The position numbers and the translations under genes were made by a program. A stretch of DNA of 43,846 bases from CAYSUS01 sp964434165 (GTDB taxonomy: Bacteria; Planctomycetota; Planctomycetia; Pirellulales; Thermoguttaceae), in NCBI GenBank assembly GCA_964434165.1, contig CAYSUS010000059.1:1-43846 (forward strand). Direction: 5' to 3'. The stretch's first letter is position 1, and each line of letters begins with the position of its first letter. This document shows, piece after piece, positions 16,434 through 24,569 of this stretch. Under the pieces are notes generated by a model that searched no databases, had not been told where the DNA came from, and was given only the letters and a program-made list of their open reading frames with translations.

Positions 16434-17198
16434 ATGATCGACCTCACCGGATCCATCGCTCCCGCCGCCGCGGACGACTACTGGTCCGATTCCCGACGTC
16501 CCCTGACCAGCCTGGTCTTCGTGGTGCCCATCCTCGCGGCCTACGAGCTGGGCGTGCTCGCGCAAGGCCCGGCCGCGGCGCGAAACGGGGCCGACGTCTG
16601 GCTCCGCGGCCTGCTGGACACGCTTGGGTTCGGCCAGTACTTCCTGCTGCCGACGCTGATCGTGGCCGTGCTGCTGGGCTGGCATCACACGACGCGCCAG
16701 CCGTGGCGGGTATCGCGGGCCACGCTGATCACGATGGCGGTGGAATGCGCGGGCCTGTCCGTCTGCCTATGGATCGTGCTCCAGGTGCAGGGGGTGCTGA
16801 TGCAGATGGCCGTGGGCGGCGGCGCGACCGCGGCGATCTCCCACTCGACCGCGGACCGCCTGGGGTTCGTCGTCGGCTATCTCGGAGCGGGGGTGTACGA
16901 AGAACTGCTCTTTCGGCTGCTGCTTCTGCCGGCCTCGGCCCTGGCGCTGGCAGGGCTTGGCCTGAGCAAGACGGCCAGCCTGGCGGTCGCGGCGATTACC
17001 ACGAGCGTCGTCTTCGCCGCAGCCCATTACGTGGGCCCCTACGGAGAGCCGCTGGAGTTGTTCACGCTCCTGTTCCGTTTCCTGGCGGGACTGTTCTTCT
17101 GCACGTTGTTCGTGACGCGCGGCTTCGGCATCGCCGCCGGCACCCACGCCGGTTACGATATCCTCGTGGGCGTGCTGTTGGCGGCGCCGCGGGCATGA
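16434..17198 (+). CDS. CPBP family intramembrane protease (CAAX-like)
   Basis: The product is 254 residues with about seven hydrophobic helices. The family's three motifs are present: EE-x3-R in GVYEELLFRLLL (E156, E157, R161), F-x3-H in FAAAHYVGPYG (H198), and H-x3-D in GTHAGYDILVG (H238, D242). These form the glutamic-protease active site within the membrane. Substrates of bacterial members are mostly unknown; roles in protein processing or peptide self-protection are described for some. ATG 16434 gives the natural N-terminus MIDLTGS; the frame is open to 16368, but that part is Arg-rich and lacks an RBS. The RBS at 16434 is weak. It is divergent from the glycosylase gene. Confidence 0.87.
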   Translation: MIDLTGSIAPAAADDYWSDSRRPLTSLVFVVPILAAYELGVLAQGPAAARNGADVWLRGLLDTLGFGQYFLLPTLIVAVLLGWHHTTRQPWRVSRATLITMAVECAGLSVCLWIVLQVQGVLMQMAVGGGATAAISHSTADRLGFVVGYLGAGVYEELLFRLLLLPASALALAGLGLSKTASLAVAAITTSVVFAAAHYVGPYGEPLELFTLLFRFLAGLFFCTLFVTRGFGIAAGTHAGYDILVGVLLAAPRA

Positions 17199-17365
17199 CG
17201 CAGAGAGCCGCGATCGGGGGCGCACCGGGAGCAAACTCTGTTCCAAATGGCAAGGGCCAGGGCGCGCTCGAGGATGCTAGCACCGAAGCGGAATGGGTCA
17301 AGACCGGCGCCTCGCGCGACTCGCCTTGGCGACTTGCCGGCGCCATACGCATCGCCAAACGGCCT

Positions 17366-17394
17366 TTGTGTTCCGCGGGGAGCAGAGCTATAAT
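17366..17394 (+). promoter_or_regulatory. Sigma-70-type promoter with perfect -10 box
   Basis: TTGTGT (17366-17371), a 17-nt spacer, and TATAAT (17389-17394). It would give a leader of about 70 nt before the start at 17471. Confidence 0.5.
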
Positions 17395-17470
17395 AGGCCT
17401 GTCCGATGGCTGCCAGACATGCCTGGGCAGAGCGAGCCCACACGTGGATCGATCGAAGAGGGCCGGTGTC

Positions 17471-18013
17471 GTGCTGACCGTTCGACCGAAAGTTGCGGAG
17501 CTTGTGTTTCAGCTTTACGGCCGTCCCCTCCACCCGGAGCTTTTCGAGGTCTATCAGACCCGCACGGTCCGTCGCGGCGATTACTCCGCCAAGATCGACA
17601 TCACCAGCGCCGGCCACGTGGTGACGTGGCGGTACGCGGGCCTGACGCTGACCGAGGTGGCGACCTCGGCCCAGCACCCGCTGCCTGAGCGCCGCCGCCT
17701 GCTCTCCTACCGTCTGAAGGACCAGCGCACCGACCGCGTCGATTGCCGGGGCGGCGTGTGTTACCAGGTCGGCTTCCAGTTGGAGCAGGTCGAGCCCGAG
17801 GTCTTCTGGACCTTCCAGGAAGAACTCTGCTTCGACGGCGAGCGCCAGGGCGTGTTCCACAAGTTCGACGCCAGCGGACGGATCGCGCTGGGCGCCTTGA
17901 GCTACATCAACGTGGAGAGCCGCAACCGGAGCTTCCTGGTGCAGGCCTTCCACACGTTCCCCGACGACCACGCCATCGTCAAAAGCCAGTCGCTGTTCCA
18001 GATCCCCCAATAG
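17471..18013 (+). CDS. DUF2617-like protein, unknown function
   Basis: The product is 180 residues and matches, by recognition, the DUF2617 family, which I know mainly from planctomycetes. Characteristic stretches are VRPKVAELVFQLYGRPLHPE at the start, ITSAGHVVTWRYAGLTLTEV, CRGGVCYQVGFQLEQVEPEV, and the C-terminal AFHTFPDDHAIVKSQSLF. It appears cytoplasmic, has no signal peptide or membrane helix, and has no known activity. GTG 17471 is chosen because it starts the conserved region and AAGAGG lies upstream. The same frame is open for more than 1.9 kb upstream, but that stretch is antisense to the glycosylase and out of frame with the CPBP gene, so it is not part of the protein. Confidence 0.75.
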   Translation: MLTVRPKVAELVFQLYGRPLHPELFEVYQTRTVRRGDYSAKIDITSAGHVVTWRYAGLTLTEVATSAQHPLPERRRLLSYRLKDQRTDRVDCRGGVCYQVGFQLEQVEPEVFWTFQEELCFDGERQGVFHKFDASGRIALGALSYINVESRNRSFLVQAFHTFPDDHAIVKSQSLFQIPQ

Positions 18014-18039
18014 GGAGCTGGTCTGAGCACGACGGGCCA

Positions 18040-18072
18040 AGACTTCCGAGTTCTTGAAAACTCCGGAAGTCT
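18040..18072. terminator. Two-way terminator hairpin
   Basis: AGACTTCCGAGTT (18040-18052) pairs with AACTCCGGAAGTCT (18059-18072) with a single bulge and a 6-nt loop (CTTGAA). It lies midway between the convergent DUF2617-like and hydrolase genes. It is one of the clearest terminators in the window. Confidence 0.75.
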
Positions 18073-18088
18073 GCCTCGGTGTCGGCTC

Positions 18089-18883
18089 CTACACACCCGC
18101 CAGGAACTCCCGCATCGCGGCGTTGACCTCCTCCGGCCTCTCCATGGGCGACATGTGTCCAGCTCCGGGGATCGTCTTGAAGTCCGCGCGCGGGATGGCC
18201 TCGGCGAGGGTCCGCATTTCGGCCATGGGCGTAATCGCATCGACCTCGCCGCACACGACGAGCGTGGGGCAGCCGATCTGTGGGAGCCACGCGGTGGCGT
18301 CGGAGCGCTCGGCCATGCCGCGAGCGGCCGCGGCGAGCCCCCGAGGCTGGGCGCGGAGGATCACGTCGCGGAGCTGGTGGACCACGTCGGGCCGGGCTTC
18401 CGACGTCTCCTCAGCGAGGAGCCGCGGCAGCATCGCGTCGGCCAGAAAAGCCGGCCCCTCGCGCAGCAGGCGGTCGGCGGCCTCCAAGCGGGCCCGCGCG
18501 GCCTCGTCCGTATCCGGCGCCGCGCGTGTGTCGCAGAGGACCAGCGCCCGCACGCGCGGCGCGTGCCGCCGGCAGAGCTCCAGGGCAACGTACCCACCCA
18601 TGGAAAGGCCGCAGACCACGGCCGGCTCGGTCACGTCCCGCGCGTCCAGCAGCCCGACAAGGTCGTCCGCCATCTCGGCCATGGTGACCTTGTCTCCAGC
18701 CGCCTCGCTCGCGCCGAACCCGCGCAGGTCGGGAACGATGACGCGCACGCCGGCGGAAAGGGCGTCGATCTGGGCCTGCCACATGGTGTGGTCCAGCGGG
18801 AAGCCGTGGATCAGCAGAACAGGCACGCCGCTTCCCCGATCGACCAAGGCCAGTCGGATTCCGTTAACCTGGGTGCTTTCCAT
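18089..18883 (-). CDS. Alpha/beta hydrolase (3-oxoadipate enol-lactonase-like)
   Basis: The product is 264 residues with a full alpha/beta hydrolase core. The oxyanion-hole strand is VLLIHGFPLDHTMW (residues ~22-35). The nucleophile elbow is CGLSMGGYVAL, with S94 as the catalytic serine. The acid is D215 in CGEVDAITP and the base is H243 in GAGHMSPMERP. The layout resembles PcaD/RutD-type esterases and lactonases; the substrate cannot be told from sequence. It is probably cytoplasmic, with no signal peptide. AAGGAGA lies just before the ATG. Single gene; a palindromic element lies upstream of its start. Confidence 0.87.
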   Translation of the reverse strand: MESTQVNGIRLALVDRGSGVPVLLIHGFPLDHTMWQAQIDALSAGVRVIVPDLRGFGASEAAGDKVTMAEMADDLVGLLDARDVTEPAVVCGLSMGGYVALELCRRHAPRVRALVLCDTRAAPDTDEAARARLEAADRLLREGPAFLADAMLPRLLAEETSEARPDVVHQLRDVILRAQPRGLAAAARGMAERSDATAWLPQIGCPTLVVCGEVDAITPMAEMRTLAEAIPRADFKTIPGAGHMSPMERPEEVNAAMREFLAGV

Positions 18884-18933
18884 GAGTCTCCTTCCCGCGG
18901 TGCGGACTCAGAGTCCGTCTGCGGCTTCAGCAA

Positions 18934-18998
18934 GGGGCCTGGCATCGTTTGTGCAGAGCATCCTTCGGGCCGCTCGGCGGCCGATGGTGCCTGTCCCC
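18934..18998. repeat. Palindromic dispersed element, copy C
   Basis: GGGG (18934-18937) with CCCC (18995-18998) and GGCATCG (18941-18947) with CGATGGTGCC (18982-18991) surround a core reading GTGCAGAGCATCCTTCGGGC then CGCTCGG. The core matches copies A and B, but the arms have a different sequence and still pair. It lies between the hydrolase and TPR genes. Confidence 0.6.
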
Positions 18999-19039
18999 CT
19001 CGTCCCCCTCGTCCAGGCGTGGCCTCCGGTTGCGACGGA

Positions 19040-20899
19040 TCAGCCGCCGTCGGACTTTGCCTTGGCGTCCGGCTTGGGTGACGGCGGACGGGGCTTCTCG
19101 TGCTGCTTGTTCTCGGCGGCCTTCTCGAAGATCTCAAGTTGCCTGCGGAGCAGGCCCGAATGCGGATCCAGCTCGACGGCCTTCTTCTGGTAGCGCAGGG
19201 CGTGGTCGATCTCGCCGCGCGCGTAGCACACGCGCCCCAGCGTGTCGTAGTAGCCGCCCGCGTCCGGCGCCAGCTCGATCGATTTCAGGGAGAAGCGGAG
19301 GGCCTCGTCCAGGTCGCCCTCGGTGTTGCCGACCAGCCAGGCATACTGGTTGTAGTACTTGGCCTCCTCGGGGTCCTCGGCGATGAGGTCGCGGAACTCC
19401 TCGGCCGCCGCTTCGAGGAGCCGTTTGATCCGGGCCTTCCACTCCGGGGTCGCGTCGGGGTAGCGATAGCAGGCGATGAGCACATCGACGTCGGTGGGAT
19501 CGGCCGCGAGGGCCGCATCGAGGTGCTCCTTCTGCTTCTTCCGATCCCCCTGGCCGGCCCAATGCAGGGCGTAGAAATGGTGCATGCGCGAGCGGATCGA
19601 CCCGGGCGTGCGGCCTCCGATGTCGTCCGGCGCGTTCGCCATCGCGTCGAGCCACTCGACCAAGGGCTTGAGTGCCTCGGCCGCCGCGAGCTCCCTTCCC
19701 TGGTCGTGCAGCATCTCGGAAAGGCCGAAGTAGGCGGTGATCGTCAGTCGATGTCCCGCGGAGGATATCGCCAGCACGTGGCGGAACTCCTTCTCGGCCC
19801 AATCGAACAGCCCGCGGCGCTGAAGCGCAAACGCGTTCATCAGGTGGGTGACGATCTGCTCGGCCTGAGGTCCCGCTTGGAGGGCCCGCGCCTTGGCGGC
19901 CGTCTGTTCGGCCGGGTCCTTCTTGCCCTGTTCCGCCTGGGCCTGGGCCAGCGTGTAGAGAAGCATCGGGTCGTCGTCGAACCGGCCGGGGAATCGCGCG
20001 GCCAGCTTCTCGATCGCGTCCCAGGCCTCCTGCTCCACGAGCCATTCGAGCAGCTCGGCGAGCGTCTGGGGATCGCCCTTCTCCAGGTCGATGAGCCTCC
20101 ACATCGCGGCCACGGCGTCTTGCTTGCGGCCGAGGCCGGCCAGCCAGTTGATCTGCACGCGGACCAGGGCCGCGACCACCTGGGGGCTGGTTTCGTCGGG
20201 CCTGCGGCTGAGCACGTCGAATTCCTCATCGACCAGCCCGCTCCACGCCGCGACGGCCTCGCGAGGATCGTCGCGGAAGCGCAGGTAGGACAGCAGCCAT
20301 CCGGTGGCCGGACGCCGGCTGCGTCCCAGGTTCTTCTTCAGAAGCTCGGCCATGGGCTCGCTCGGAGGCTCGTCGGCCGGCTGCCGCCCGAGGATCTCCA
20401 CGGCGGCGGTCTTGGACAGGACGGCCGACTTCTCAAAGCGGACCAGCCGGCACAAGGCGGCGATTCCCTTATCACCCACCAGGGCGCCGAGACCGCGTAT
20501 GCGCTGCTTGCGCTGATCCTCATTAAGCGACTCGTAGTCCTCCAACTGACGCTTCACCTCGGGCGGATCGTCGGCAAGCGTCCAGTTGACGCGGAGCAGG
20601 CGGAGCAGGTACTTCGCCCGGGTGGCGATCTCCAAGTCTTCGTGGTCCTCGGCGGCCGCGAGCGCCTCGAACGCCTCGAAACCGAGGTTCATCAGCTCCG
20701 ACTGGGCCCGCTGACGCACGAAGTAATCGCGGTCGCCGAGCTGCTGGACGAGCTGCGCGACCCGGTCCTGGGAGGCCTCGGCAGAGGACTCCCTGGGCGG
20801 CGACTCCTCCGCTCCGGCCGTCGAGGGGCCCGACTGAAGGATGGCCAGGGCGGTAATCACGGCGGCGGCCCAGGGCCGCGGTCCCGAGTGAGCATGCAT
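19040..20899 (-). CDS. Exported TPR-repeat protein
   Basis: The product is 619 residues. A signal peptide is likely (HSGPRPWAAAVITALAILQS...AGA). Residues ~40-160 contain HEAT-like helical pairs (DYFVRQRAQSELMNLGFEAF, IATRAKYLLRLL). The rest is built from tetratricopeptide-like helices, clearest near the C-terminus: EAKYYNQYAWLVGNTEGDLD, then GYYDTLGRVCYARGEIDHAL and RYQKKAVELDPHSG. The tail is Lys/Pro-rich. Such proteins are protein-binding scaffolds in the periplasm; no partner can be named. ATG 20899 is used because the signal peptide starts there; the frame is open to 20968. The RBS is weak. It is divergent from the GT39-like gene. Confidence 0.85.
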   Translation of the reverse strand: MHAHSGPRPWAAAVITALAILQSGPSTAGAEESPPRESSAEASQDRVAQLVQQLGDRDYFVRQRAQSELMNLGFEAFEALAAAEDHEDLEIATRAKYLLRLLRVNWTLADDPPEVKRQLEDYESLNEDQRKQRIRGLGALVGDKGIAALCRLVRFEKSAVLSKTAAVEILGRQPADEPPSEPMAELLKKNLGRSRRPATGWLLSYLRFRDDPREAVAAWSGLVDEEFDVLSRRPDETSPQVVAALVRVQINWLAGLGRKQDAVAAMWRLIDLEKGDPQTLAELLEWLVEQEAWDAIEKLAARFPGRFDDDPMLLYTLAQAQAEQGKKDPAEQTAAKARALQAGPQAEQIVTHLMNAFALQRRGLFDWAEKEFRHVLAISSAGHRLTITAYFGLSEMLHDQGRELAAAEALKPLVEWLDAMANAPDDIGGRTPGSIRSRMHHFYALHWAGQGDRKKQKEHLDAALAADPTDVDVLIACYRYPDATPEWKARIKRLLEAAAEEFRDLIAEDPEEAKYYNQYAWLVGNTEGDLDEALRFSLKSIELAPDAGGYYDTLGRVCYARGEIDHALRYQKKAVELDPHSGLLRRQLEIFEKAAENKQHEKPRPPSPKPDAKAKSDGG

Positions 20900-21110
20900 C
20901 GTTGGAGTATCGCAGGTGGAGTGATTCGGAAGGATACCGAGGGGGCACGGCGGCGTCCCCACCCTCATTGAACAACTTAACGCAGCTTGTGGACCATCGG
21001 CAAGTCGGCCGGAAACTGCTATCGAGCGCCCGGGAAAGGCCGGCTAAAATGCTCCAGCTTCTGAAGGACGTCGCCCGATACGCGGCAGGCTTTGAGGACG
21101 GAGCCACAGG

Positions 21111-22316
21111 GTGCCGAGGACTTCCGGTTCGCAGCCCCATCGCCCCATCTATCGCCAGTTCCTGGCCGGGGGCACGGACGAGTTGCGCTGGTCCCTGGGG
21201 GAAGTCGCGACCGTCGCGGCGTGGCTGCTTCTGCTCCAGGCCCTGACGACCCATTCCGCGGGGCTTTCCACCCGGATGGCGGCCCTCGCCACGCCAATCG
21301 TCGCAGGATGGCTGGCCGCTCGCTGGCTCGGGCGCCGCACCGGGCTGCTCGCCACCCTGATTTGCGGCACAATCATGGCCTTTCCGCCGTGCCAGCCCGA
21401 CGGGGGCGAGGCGTGGCTGCCGCTGGCAATGAGCCTGGGAATGGCCGCGTTCGCCCTGGCCAATACGGGCGGGCCGCTGCCGCTGCACTCGGCCAGGCAT
21501 CTGACCTGGATCTTCCACCTCTCGGCGGGGGTCTGCCTGCTGCTGGCAGGACCGCCCGCCTGCCTTGGCCTCTTGGCCGCCTGCGTGCTGGCCCTCTACC
21601 TCGGCGAGGACCCGCAGGGGCTTCGATTCCTGGCCCACCCTGTCGGGATTGCGCTCGGGCTCGGGGTCATTCTGGCGGGCACGGTCGCACCGTGGGTCGC
21701 CGGTCACAGCACGCTCAAAGCGTGCTGGCTCCCGATGGCGCGCGACCTCCTCTGGCATGGCCCAACCCACTCGACTCCCCGTCTTGCGCACCAACTGCTG
21801 ACTTCGACCGTGCCCTGGACGCCGATGGTCCTGGTCGCCGTGGCCGTGGGCATCAGGTCCGGGCACGGAGCCGCCCCGGTCTGGCGGCTGTTCGCAAGCT
21901 GGGTGCTGGCGCCGCTTGCGTTGATCGCGTTGGGCGCCTGGCAGGGTCCAGTGCCGCTGCTCGTTCTGGTCCCGCCGTGGGCGGTGATGGCCGCGGCCGG
22001 GCTGAGCGGAATGGCCGCCTGGTCCCGCCGCGGCGGCGCGCCCCGCATCCGCGCGGCGTCGATCGGCTGGGTCGGACTGTGCGCAGCACAGGCAGCGGTC
22101 CTCGCCGCGTGGGCCGACCGCGCCGGGGCAAGTGCGCTGATGGCCTGCGGCTCCGCCGCGGCCCTGGGCCTGGCGACCATCCACGCCCCGGCAATCCGCC
22201 GCGGCACGACGCCTCCCACGGAGCGCGGGCGCTCGGGCGTGTTCGTCGTGCGCAGACCGGCGCCTGCTCAGCGCCCGGCGCCGTCGCCCGCCGCCAGCAA
22301 CTCCTCGACGGCCTGA
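21111..22316 (+). CDS. GT39-like integral membrane protein lacking the N-terminal catalytic loop
   Basis: The product is 401 residues with eight or more hydrophobic helices from about residue 35. The pattern LGRRTGLLATLICGTIMAFP, then AGPPACLGLLAACVLALYLG and later STVPWTPMVLVAVAVGI recalls ArnT/dolichyl-phosphate-mannose mannosyltransferase (GT39, GT-C fold) proteins. The first helix and the periplasmic loop with the catalytic acidic residues of that family are not present, so it is either a reduced, non-catalytic relative or only superficially similar. The start is GTG 21111, with GGAG 8 nt upstream. The 3' end overlaps the convergent thioredoxin-like gene by 49 bp. The C-terminus is Pro/Ala/Ser-rich. 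Confidence 0.6.
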   Translation: MPRTSGSQPHRPIYRQFLAGGTDELRWSLGEVATVAAWLLLLQALTTHSAGLSTRMAALATPIVAGWLAARWLGRRTGLLATLICGTIMAFPPCQPDGGEAWLPLAMSLGMAAFALANTGGPLPLHSARHLTWIFHLSAGVCLLLAGPPACLGLLAACVLALYLGEDPQGLRFLAHPVGIALGLGVILAGTVAPWVAGHSTLKACWLPMARDLLWHGPTHSTPRLAHQLLTSTVPWTPMVLVAVAVGIRSGHGAAPVWRLFASWVLAPLALIALGAWQGPVPLLVLVPPWAVMAAAGLSGMAAWSRRGGAPRIRAASIGWVGLCAAQAAVLAAWADRAGASALMACGSAAALGLATIHAPAIRRGTTPPTERGRSGVFVVRRPAPAQRPAPSPAASNSSTA

Positions 22317-22924
22317 TCGATGGCCGCCGGCTCGATCTCCTTCGACGCGGAGCTGAGCTTCTTGTGTAGCTTGCCGCGGCGATCGAAGACCTGGTAGTGC
22401 GGCAGCGTGCCGGCGTCGATGTCGAAATCCTCGAACGCCTGCGTGGGGTCGCCGGTGAGGAAGTTCCGAAACGACGCCCCGCGCTGGCCCAGCGCCTTGC
22501 GGACCTGGGCCTCGTCGTCCGGATCGTCCAGGCTCACGGAGACGACCACCAGCCCCTCGTCTTTGAGCTTCTCGTGCAGATCGACCGTGTGCGGGAAGAG
22601 CTTCAGGCAGGCCGGACACCAGGTGGCCCAGTAATCGACGAGCACGACCTTGCCCTGCTGCGCGCGGAGAAACGCGTCAAATCCCTCCCTGTCGATCCTC
22701 TCCAGGCGCACGTCCTCCGGGGCGATCGGCTCGGGCCTGGCCGCGGGCTTCTCGTCGGGCTCGGCGCGGTTGGCGGAATCGCGCGGCTTGCTCGAGGGCC
22801 CGGACTTGCCGCCGTCCGCCCCCGGCGGATCGCCCCCGGAGCAGCCCGCGAGCACCAGCGCGAGACCCAGCACGATCGCCGCGCGCCGCGGCGCCTGGAT
22901 GAGGATTCCACACATCGTGGTCAT
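22268..22924 (-). CDS. TlpA-like thioredoxin-fold lipoprotein
   Basis: The product is 218 residues. The N-terminus is a lipoprotein signal with lipobox LAGC (C28), so the protein is anchored to a membrane outside the cytoplasm. A Pro/Glu-rich linker leads to a thioredoxin fold with active site YWATWCPACLKLF (C103, C106), as in TlpA/ResA proteins that reduce disulfides in exported proteins, for example during cytochrome c maturation. The strand LVVVSVSLDDPDDE and the cis-proline in GTLPHYQVFD support the fold. The start is ATG 22924 (a second Met lies three codons in). It follows the other redoxin gene on the minus strand, but a large hairpin separates them. Confidence 0.88.
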   Translation of the reverse strand: MTTMCGILIQAPRRAAIVLGLALVLAGCSGGDPPGADGGKSGPSSKPRDSANRAEPDEKPAARPEPIAPEDVRLERIDREGFDAFLRAQQGKVVLVDYWATWCPACLKLFPHTVDLHEKLKDEGLVVVSVSLDDPDDEAQVRKALGQRGASFRNFLTGDPTQAFEDFDIDAGTLPHYQVFDRRGKLHKKLSSASKEIEPAAIDQAVEELLAAGDGAGR

Positions 22925-22961
22925 TGAATGAATCGCCTTGCATGTCCGGGAGAAGAAACCG

Positions 22962-23010
22962 GGACCCTTTCGTGCGAAGCCCCTTTCGGGCCGCCCGGGC
23001 AAGAGGGTCC
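22962..23010. repeat. Palindromic dispersed element, copy B
   Basis: GGACCCT (22962-22968) pairs with AGGGTCC (23004-23010) around a core reading GTGCGAAGCCCCTTTCGGGC then CGCCCGG, homologous to copies A and C. It lies 38 nt upstream of the TlpA-like start codon, inside the probable leader of that gene. Confidence 0.65.
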
Positions 23011-23018
23011 TGATCCCT

Positions 23019-23086
23019 TGACCCAAGATGAACGCAAGCACGAGTGGCGCTTGGGGCCACTCGTGCTTCGCGTTTCTTCGGGTCAA
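23019..23086 (-). terminator. Long hairpin between two redoxin genes
   Basis: The inner stem AAGCACGAGTGGC pairs with GCCACTCGTGCTT across a 7-nt loop. The stem extends outward through AACGC/GCGTT to TTGACCC (23019-23025) with GGGTCAA (23080-23086). It lies 20 nt after the stop codon of the peroxiredoxin-like gene, so it is well placed to end its transcript. Confidence 0.7.
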
Positions 23087-23105
23087 CGTTGCTGTCCGTG
23101 GCGGG

Positions 23106-23714
23106 CTAGCCCTTCTTCCACTTGATGCTACAGCCGCGCTGGCGCGTGGCGGTCTTGGCAGGCTCCTTGCCCTCGAGGGCCGCGTCCACCGCGTCGCGGA
23201 GCCACTGCTCCTCGACCTTGTCGGCCTTGTTGTTGTCGTCCATGGCGCCCATGTACACCACCTCGCGGTCGCCGTTGAGGACGAAGAAGTGCGGCGTGCA
23301 GGTCGCGCCGTACTCCTTGGCCGATTTCTGGCTCTCGTCGTAGAGGTACGGGAAGTTGAACCCCTTCTCCTCGGCCCGCTCCTTCATCTTGTCGAGCCGG
23401 TCCGCGTCGCGATCGTTCACGCAGATGGCGACCATCTGCACGCCCCTGTCCGTGTAGTTCTTCTGGAACTCGATCATCCGGTCTTCGTAGGCCACCGCCA
23501 CGGGGCAGTGGTTGCAGGTGAAGACCACGACCAGGGCCTTGGCGTCGGCGTAGTCGCTCAGGCTGTGGTCCTTGCCGTCCACGCCGGGCAGGTCCTTCCA
23601 GTCAGGCGCCTTGTCACCCACCTTCAGCGCCGCCTCAGCGGCATAGCAGCTCGTCGCAGTCGCCAGCAAGGCCGCGGCGGCCACCGCCGTCCACATGTTT
23701 CGATGCCATCTCAT
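23106..23714 (-). CDS. Exported peroxiredoxin-like thioredoxin-fold protein
   Basis: The product is 202 residues. A signal peptide (HRNMWTAVAAAALLATATSC...AA) precedes an AhpC/TSA-type fold: LKVGDKAPDWKDLPGVDG, then VVVFTCNHCPVAVAYEDRM with a CxxC pair (C67, C70), and GATCTPHFFVLNGDREVVYM holding the cis-proline. This is the redoxin form common in planctomycete exported proteins. CNHC suggests a thiol-disulfide reductase rather than a one-Cys peroxidase. Two further cysteines (ATCTP and RQRGCSIKW) may take part. AAGGAGA lies before ATG 23714. A promoter is readable about 150 nt upstream. It is followed by the TlpA-like gene, suggesting a shared role in envelope redox balance. Confidence 0.87.
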   Translation of the reverse strand: MRWHRNMWTAVAAAALLATATSCYAAEAALKVGDKAPDWKDLPGVDGKDHSLSDYADAKALVVVFTCNHCPVAVAYEDRMIEFQKNYTDRGVQMVAICVNDRDADRLDKMKERAEEKGFNFPYLYDESQKSAKEYGATCTPHFFVLNGDREVVYMGAMDDNNKADKVEEQWLRDAVDAALEGKEPAKTATRQRGCSIKWKKG

Positions 23715-23866
23715 GCGCGGGTCTCCTTGAGAACCAGCCTGGGGAGAAAGAAACCGTCCAGCCGAAACAACCAATCCGAGAGAACCTCATCGGGCAGACA
23801 ATCTTTCGCACGAGCCGGGCTGCGGACAAGATGCCCTCCAATGCCCCGCCGCGCGGATCGGCGAGT

Positions 23867-23895
23867 ATTCTGAAGAAGCCGGAAGCCGTTGTCAA
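23867..23895 (-). promoter_or_regulatory. Sigma-70-type promoter of the peroxiredoxin-like gene
   Basis: On the minus strand a perfect TTGACA (23895-23890) is followed after 17 nt by CAGAAT (23872-23867, 4 of 6 matches). The implied leader is about 145 nt. Confidence 0.45.
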
Positions 23896-24569
23896 ACAAC
23901 CCAGATTACCCGGACCGCCTGGAGTCTCCGCTGAAGCAAGCGACGTGGTTGGATGACCAGGCCCAGGGCCTTCGCCGACCGAACGTCGGAGCGGCCCTCT
24001 TCCCTGCGTGGATTCTAACTCCGAAGTGGGGGAACGCGTGTGCGCGATTGTCCCTGGAACCTGCGACCGCCTGGGTCATAACGTCTTTATTGACATAGGA
24101 TTGGGAAGCAGGCGACGATCCCGGCCAGACTTCTTTGGACAGCGGACGCGAGTTCTTCCGGGTCGCGGGGCCCGCTTGAGGGTGCGTGTTGTGTAAGTCG
24201 TGTTTTGACAATGCTTTGTGTTGGTTGAATCGTCGCGCCTGGAGCAGGCCCGGCGAGCGCGCTGGCCGCGCCGACCCATGAGGTTGCAGAACGCAGGCGT
24301 TTGAAGGAGGGCGATGCCATGGGGGCACCTGAACCCACGGGTTGCGCGGCCGGCGGGCTCGCGGCGGGCCGTGGGCGGGATGGGAGGGCACTGCCCGCAT
24401 TGTCCCCCACCTGTGACCGCCTGACAATCGCCGAATTGGGCCATGTTGCGTGCTCGCCGCCGCGCGGCGGGCCTCACGGTGGCCTCTCACCGCGGTTTGT
24501 GAGATACTGGCCGGTTGGGGCTCATCTCGCACAGACGGATTCCTGTCGCCGGAATTGGGAGGTACTGCC
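23896..24569. other. Spacer without a recognised gene
   Basis: About 670 nt before the large lipoprotein gene. On the plus strand TTGACA occurs at 24205-24210 without a good -10 box. A GAAGGAGGG stretch before an ATG at 24319 starts a frame of over 120 codons that reads as Gly/Arg/Pro-rich and overlaps the lipoprotein gene, so I do not call it. Nothing else was seen. Confidence 0.4.

Noticed and set aside
15503..17470. N-terminal extension of the DUF2617-like frame
   Set aside because: The family starts at 17471. The upstream part overlaps the glycosylase in antisense and the CPBP gene in another frame.
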